From DASWJZ01 sp963739005 (GTDB taxonomy: Bacteria > Pseudomonadota > Alphaproteobacteria > Rhizobiales > Afifellaceae): a stretch of 64,000 nt of DNA. The notes beneath the pieces were generated by a model that saw only the letters and a list, made by a program, of their open reading frames with translations, did not search any database and was not told the DNA's origin. The number at the start of each line of letters is the position of its first letter. Positions within the stretch are counted from its first letter, which is position 1. Position numbers and translations under genes: made by a program. Positions 61,097 through 64,000 of the stretch are shown here, piece by piece. Where the stretch lies: NCBI GenBank assembly GCA_963739005.1, contig CAVTYQ010000005.1, positions 106,720-170,719 on the forward strand, given 5' to 3'.

Positions 61097-61818
61097 ATGC
61101 GTTTCGACATTTCCGAGGTGGCGCCGAAGTTTCCGGATTTCTCGCTTGCGGTGGTCGTCGCGGAAGCGCTCGCAATTCCGTCGGTGCGCTCACCCGCGCT
61201 CGATGCCTTCATCGCCAAGACCGAGGCGGATGCGCGGAAGAGCTTCGGCGCGACCGAACTCTCGGCGATTGCCGGAATTGCCGCATGGCGTCGCGCTTAT
61301 CGCGCCTTCGGGATCAAGAAGACGAGCTACCGCTCGTCGGTCGAACGCCTGATAAAGAACGTGCTCACCGGCGCGCCGCTGCCGCGCATCAATCCCTTCG
61401 TCGACGCCTACAACGCGATCTCGCTCGCGCATGTCCTCCCGGCCGGGGCAGACGATCTCGACCGGGTCAGCGGCGATCTTGCCTTCCGCTTCGCGCGAGA
61501 AGGCGACGACTTCCGCGACATGGGCGCGCTCGACGATCGCGGCGAGCCGCTCATCGATCCGCCGAAGCCGGGAGAGGTCGTCTATGCGGATGCGCGAAGG
61601 TGCTCTGCCGACGTTGGAACTGGCGGCAGGACGCGCGTTCGGCGATTCGCGCCAAGGCGCGGCGGGCGGTGGTGACCCTGCAGGCGAACGGCGTCGGCGA
61701 CGCGGGGCAGGCGGCGGCGGAACTGGTCGCCCTCTTCGCCGCCGAATGCGGCGGGCGCTACGCTGTGACCCACCTCGATGCGGCAAATCCGGTCGCGACG
61801 CTCGCCGTCCCTCCCTAG
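61097..61818 (+). pseudogene. B3/B4-domain (PheRS beta-like) protein, frameshifted
   Basis: The first 168 codons give FDISEVAPKFPDFSLAVVVAEAL and LPRINPFVDAYNAISLAHVLPAGADDL, the B3/B4 tRNA-binding/editing-like domain found alone in many bacteria. After YADA (about 61590) the frame shifts: the right continuation, AKVLCRRWNWRQDARSA and onward to the stop at 61818, is in another frame. One missing base near 61590 (GCx-GCG-AAG) explains it. A sequence error is as likely as a true mutation, since the rest of the gene is undamaged. Confidence 0.75.
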
Positions 61819-61859
61819 CTGTGCGCCGGCGCTCCGCGGCTGTTGACGCGGACGCGTAA

Positions 61860-61883
61860 CGATATAAAGATATCTCTATATCG
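61860..61883. promoter_or_regulatory. Palindromic operator before ArsR-methyltransferase/metF genes
   Basis: A 24-bp near-perfect dyad: CGATATA (61860-61866), AGATATCT core (61868-61875), TATATCG (61877-61883), with one mismatched pair. TTGACG (61843-61848) is a -35 candidate. Palindromes of this ATATAAAGATAT type suit ArsR-fold regulators of methionine-cycle genes; autoregulation is inferred. Confidence 0.7.
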
Positions 61884-61901
61884 TTCTCGCGGGCCCGGCG
61901 C

Positions 61902-62883
61902 ATGGGATACCTCGACCACGTCGTCAACCAGATGAACGCCGCGGCGACGAGACGCGGATTCGCATGCTCGCGCAGCTTCAGCGCGGCGAGCGCACGGTGA
62001 AGGAGCTGACCGAGATCCTCGGCCAGTCGCAGCCGCGCATCTCGCGCCATCGAAGGTGCTCGCCGAAGCGGGCCTCGTCTCGCGCAGCCCTGAAGGGTCG
62101 TGGGTCTACTATCGGCTTTCCGACGATGACGCCGACCGCGCCGTGGCGCTCGCGATCGTGAAGGAGCTCGATCCGCGCGACGCGCGGCTGAAGCGCGACG
62201 GCGAGCGCCTCGCGACCCTGCAAAAGCAAAATCGCGACTAGCCGAGCACTATTTCGCCGAGCATGCCGGCCGCTGGGACGCCATCCGCTCGCTGCACGTG
62301 CCGGAGCGTGAGGTCGAGGCGGCGATGCTTGAGCGCGCCGGGGAAGGGCCCTTCCGCGCGATGCTCGATATCGGCACCGGCACCGGCCGCATGCTCGAAC
62401 TCTTCGCCGGTCGCTACGAGCGCGCGCTCGGGTCGACCTCTCGCCGGCGATGCTCGCCGTCGCTCGCGCCAACCTTGAGCGCGCCGAGATCGGCAACGCG
62501 CGCGTCAAGCTCGGCGACGTCATGAACCTGCCGGTCGTGCGCGACAGCTTCGACCTCGTCGTCATCCATCAGGTGCTGCACTTCCTCGATGAGCCGGCGC
62601 GCGCCATCGCCGAGGCCGGGGCGCGCTCTCCGCCGGCGGGCGGCTCATCGTCGTCGATTTCGCGCCGCATCAGCTCGAGCATCTGCGCGAGAGCCAGGCG
62701 CATCGGCGGCTCGGCTTCAGCCGCGCCCAGATGAAGCAGTGGATCGCCGCGGCAGGGCTGCGGGTCGAGGCGGCGGAGATCTCGCGCCGGCGGCGGAATC
62801 GGGTGAGCTGACGGTCGCCACTGGACCGCCCTCGACCGGCGCGCGGCCGCGGCGACCGCGGCAAGAGCGAGGCGCGGCTGTGA
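61902..62883 (+). pseudogene. ArsR regulator-SAM methyltransferase fusion, multiply frameshifted
   Basis: Pieces in all three frames assemble into one familiar protein: MGYLDHVVNQMNAA; GDETRIRMLAQLQRGERTVKEL…QSQPRISRH (ArsR winged helix); VLAEAGLVSRSPEGSWVYYRLS; AEHYFAEHAGRWDAIRSLHVPE; LDIGTGTGRMLELFAGRYERAL (SAM-binding motif I); MLAVARANLERAEIG; LIVVDFAPHQLEHLRE. Each junction (about 61945, 62050, 62238, 62433, 62620, 62795) is mended by one base, mostly an added one. Such fusions precede metF in many Alphaproteobacteria and are thought to sense SAM or SAH. I suspect consensus errors rather than decay. Confidence 0.7.
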
Positions 62884-62917
62884 GCGCCGCCGAGGCCGCG
62901 GCCGCGCGGCCACCCGA

Positions 62918-63773
62918 ATGCCGTTCGAGTTCTTTCCGCCGAAGACGGACATCCAGTCGGCGGCGCTCGACGAGACGATGCGCCGGCTAGCGCGGTTTCG
63001 GCCGCGCTATGTCTCGGTGACCTACGGGGCCGGCGGGACATCGCAGGAGCGCTCGCTCGGCACCGTCAGGCGCATGCATGACTTCGGTCTTTCGACCGCG
63101 GCGCACATCGCTTGCACCGGCGCGGGCGCCGATGCCGTCGAGGAAACGATCGGCTGGTTCCGTGCGCTCGGCATCGACCGGTTCATAGCGCTTCGCGGCG
63201 ATCCGCCGGGCGGTCTCTCGCGGCCTTACGCGCCGCACCCTTTCGGCCTTCGCGATACGGCGGAGCTTGTGGCTGCGCTAAAGCGCGCGCGTGCGGTCGA
63301 GGTCTCGGTGTCAGCCTATCCCGAGCGGCATCCGCAGAGCCCGGACTGGGATACGGAGATCGCGGTCCTGAAGCGCAAGGTCGACGCCGGCGCCGATCGC
63401 GCCATCACGCAGTTCTTTTTCGATAACGATCTCTACGAGACCTATCGCGAGCGCGTCCGCCGCGCCGGGATCGGCATACCGATCGTTCCCGGCATCATGC
63501 CGATCCACCGCTTCCCTTCGGTTCGCGATTTCGCCTCCCGCTGCGGCGCGACGATCCCGGAAAGGCTGGTGCGCCGCTTCCGCGACCTGGCGCCCAACTC
63601 AGAGACGCATGGCCTCGTCGCGGCGGCAGTCGCGAGCGAGCAGATCGCCGACCTCGTCGCGCGCGGCGTCGAGGCCTTTCACATCTACACGTTGAACCGC
63701 GCCGAACTCACCGAGGCGATCTGCCGTGCTGGGAGTGGAATCGGAGGCGGGGATCGCCGCGTGCGCCGCCTGA
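62918..63773 (+). CDS. metF: 5,10-methylenetetrahydrofolate reductase, frameshifted at both ends
   Basis: The core is clearly MetF: FEFFPPKT at the N-terminus (catalytic Glu in EFFPP), VSVTYGAGGTSQER, ALRGDPPGG, AYPERHPQSPDWD, DAGADRAITQFFFDND and FHIYTLNRAELTEAIC. It reduces methylene-THF to methyl-THF for methionine synthesis, using FAD. The frame from 62918 stays open to the window end, but after AICR (about 63730) the expected end LGVESEAGIAACAA and a TGA at 63771-63773 lie in another frame. A GTG at 62880 may be the true start, with another shift near 62915. It follows the ArsR-methyltransferase gene directly. Confidence 0.82.
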
Positions 63774-63783
63774 GGCGGCGCGC

Positions 63784-63868
63784 TCAGAGGAGTCCGAAGA
63801 CAATCGCTCCGATGAAGACGAACGCGGCGCAGACCGCAACGATGTTCAGAGGTCTTAATGAAGGTCAT
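63784..63868 (-). pseudogene. Small membrane peptide, frameshifted
   Basis: From an ATG at 63868 with GGGAGG 8 nt upstream the frame reads MTFIKT. One base further on, the shifted frame reads NIVAVCAAFVFIGAIVFGLL and stops at 63784: a single hydrophobic helix of about 20 residues. Removing one T in ACCTCTGAAC joins the two as MTFIKT-L-NIVAV. The span of 85 nt is not a multiple of three, in line with one inserted base. Convergent with metF. Confidence 0.5.
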
Positions 63869-64000
63869 CGGGTGGCCTCCCTCTGCTGCCATGGACGCAT
63901 ACTAACGCCGAAACGGCGCAATCAGAACAGGAAATATGTGATGCCCTGCGAAAGGTTCCAAGGGGCGGTAAACGTCGTTTCGGTTTTAACTAAAAGTATC

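Overview
This window is high-GC DNA that reads as an alphaproteobacterial, probably Hyphomicrobiales (Rhizobiales), chromosome. The signs are: many ABC importers, each beside its own oxidoreductases and a GntR/LacI/LysR regulator; an ArsR-methyltransferase gene ahead of metF; Tyr-rich and SIMPL-type small envelope proteins; rhizobial-style codon use; frequent GTG/TTG starts and ATGA/GTGA overlaps. I see no insertion sequence, integrase, phage gene, CRISPR array or rRNA. There is one tRNA (CAU anticodon).

Region 1 (1-17083) is a catabolic island for an unidentified nitrogenous compound. In order: a trimethylamine-dehydrogenase-like flavoenzyme (cut by the window start), a NitT/TauT-type ABC importer, a divergent LysR regulator, an SDR, an aberrant histidinol-dehydrogenase-family protein with replaced zinc ligands, a zinc alcohol dehydrogenase, a ureohydrolase, a second NitT/TauT-type importer, two SDRs, a creatininase-family amidohydrolase, a second ureohydrolase, and a reverse PhzF/RidA pair. 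N-demethylase-like, alcohol-oxidising, cyclic-amide-opening and guanidino-hydrolysing enzymes together suggest uptake and stepwise breakdown of an N-methylated or guanidino compound. This is the best candidate for an undescribed pathway.

Region 2 (17084-25887) holds a FadR/NanR-type GntR regulator, a DadA-like amino-acid dehydrogenase, and an operon with an SnoaL-like protein, an APC permease, an unrecognised lectin-like protein, a cyclase-family hydrolase, an SDR and an aldose epimerase. A shared bipartite 29-bp element precedes both the regulator and the operon. Region 3 (25946-31960, reverse) has a rhomboid protease and a giant secreted protein (propeller-like domain, five DUF11-like repeats, nine Cys-rich 38-residue repeats) split by one frameshift.

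Region 4 (32301-41715) is a sugar or sugar-acid system: a DgoR-like GntR regulator, a reverse operon of two SDRs and a TIM-barrel-like protein, and a forward operon of a Tat-exported binding protein, two permeases, CutC and a metallo-amidohydrolase. Matching TTATC-A/T-GATAA palindromes lie before the regulator and between the divergent operons. Region 5 (41813-46847) is a LacI-controlled polar amino-acid ABC importer with an asparaginase-type Ntn hydrolase. Region 6 (46964-54746) is an Rbs-type importer with an SDR and a sugar-lactonase-type amidohydrolase, divergent from a GntR regulator, an Ldh2-family dehydrogenase and an ABM-domain protein.

Region 7 (55034-64000) is housekeeping: tRNA, SIMPL protein, metallo-hydrolase, ArsR/SRPBCC pair, RidA, small exported proteins, cytochrome c, HisE, TrmO-like, a B3/B4-domain protein, ArsR-methyltransferase and metF. 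From about 61590 to 63860 roughly ten single-base indels break otherwise well-conserved genes, which looks more like poor consensus near a contig end than decay.
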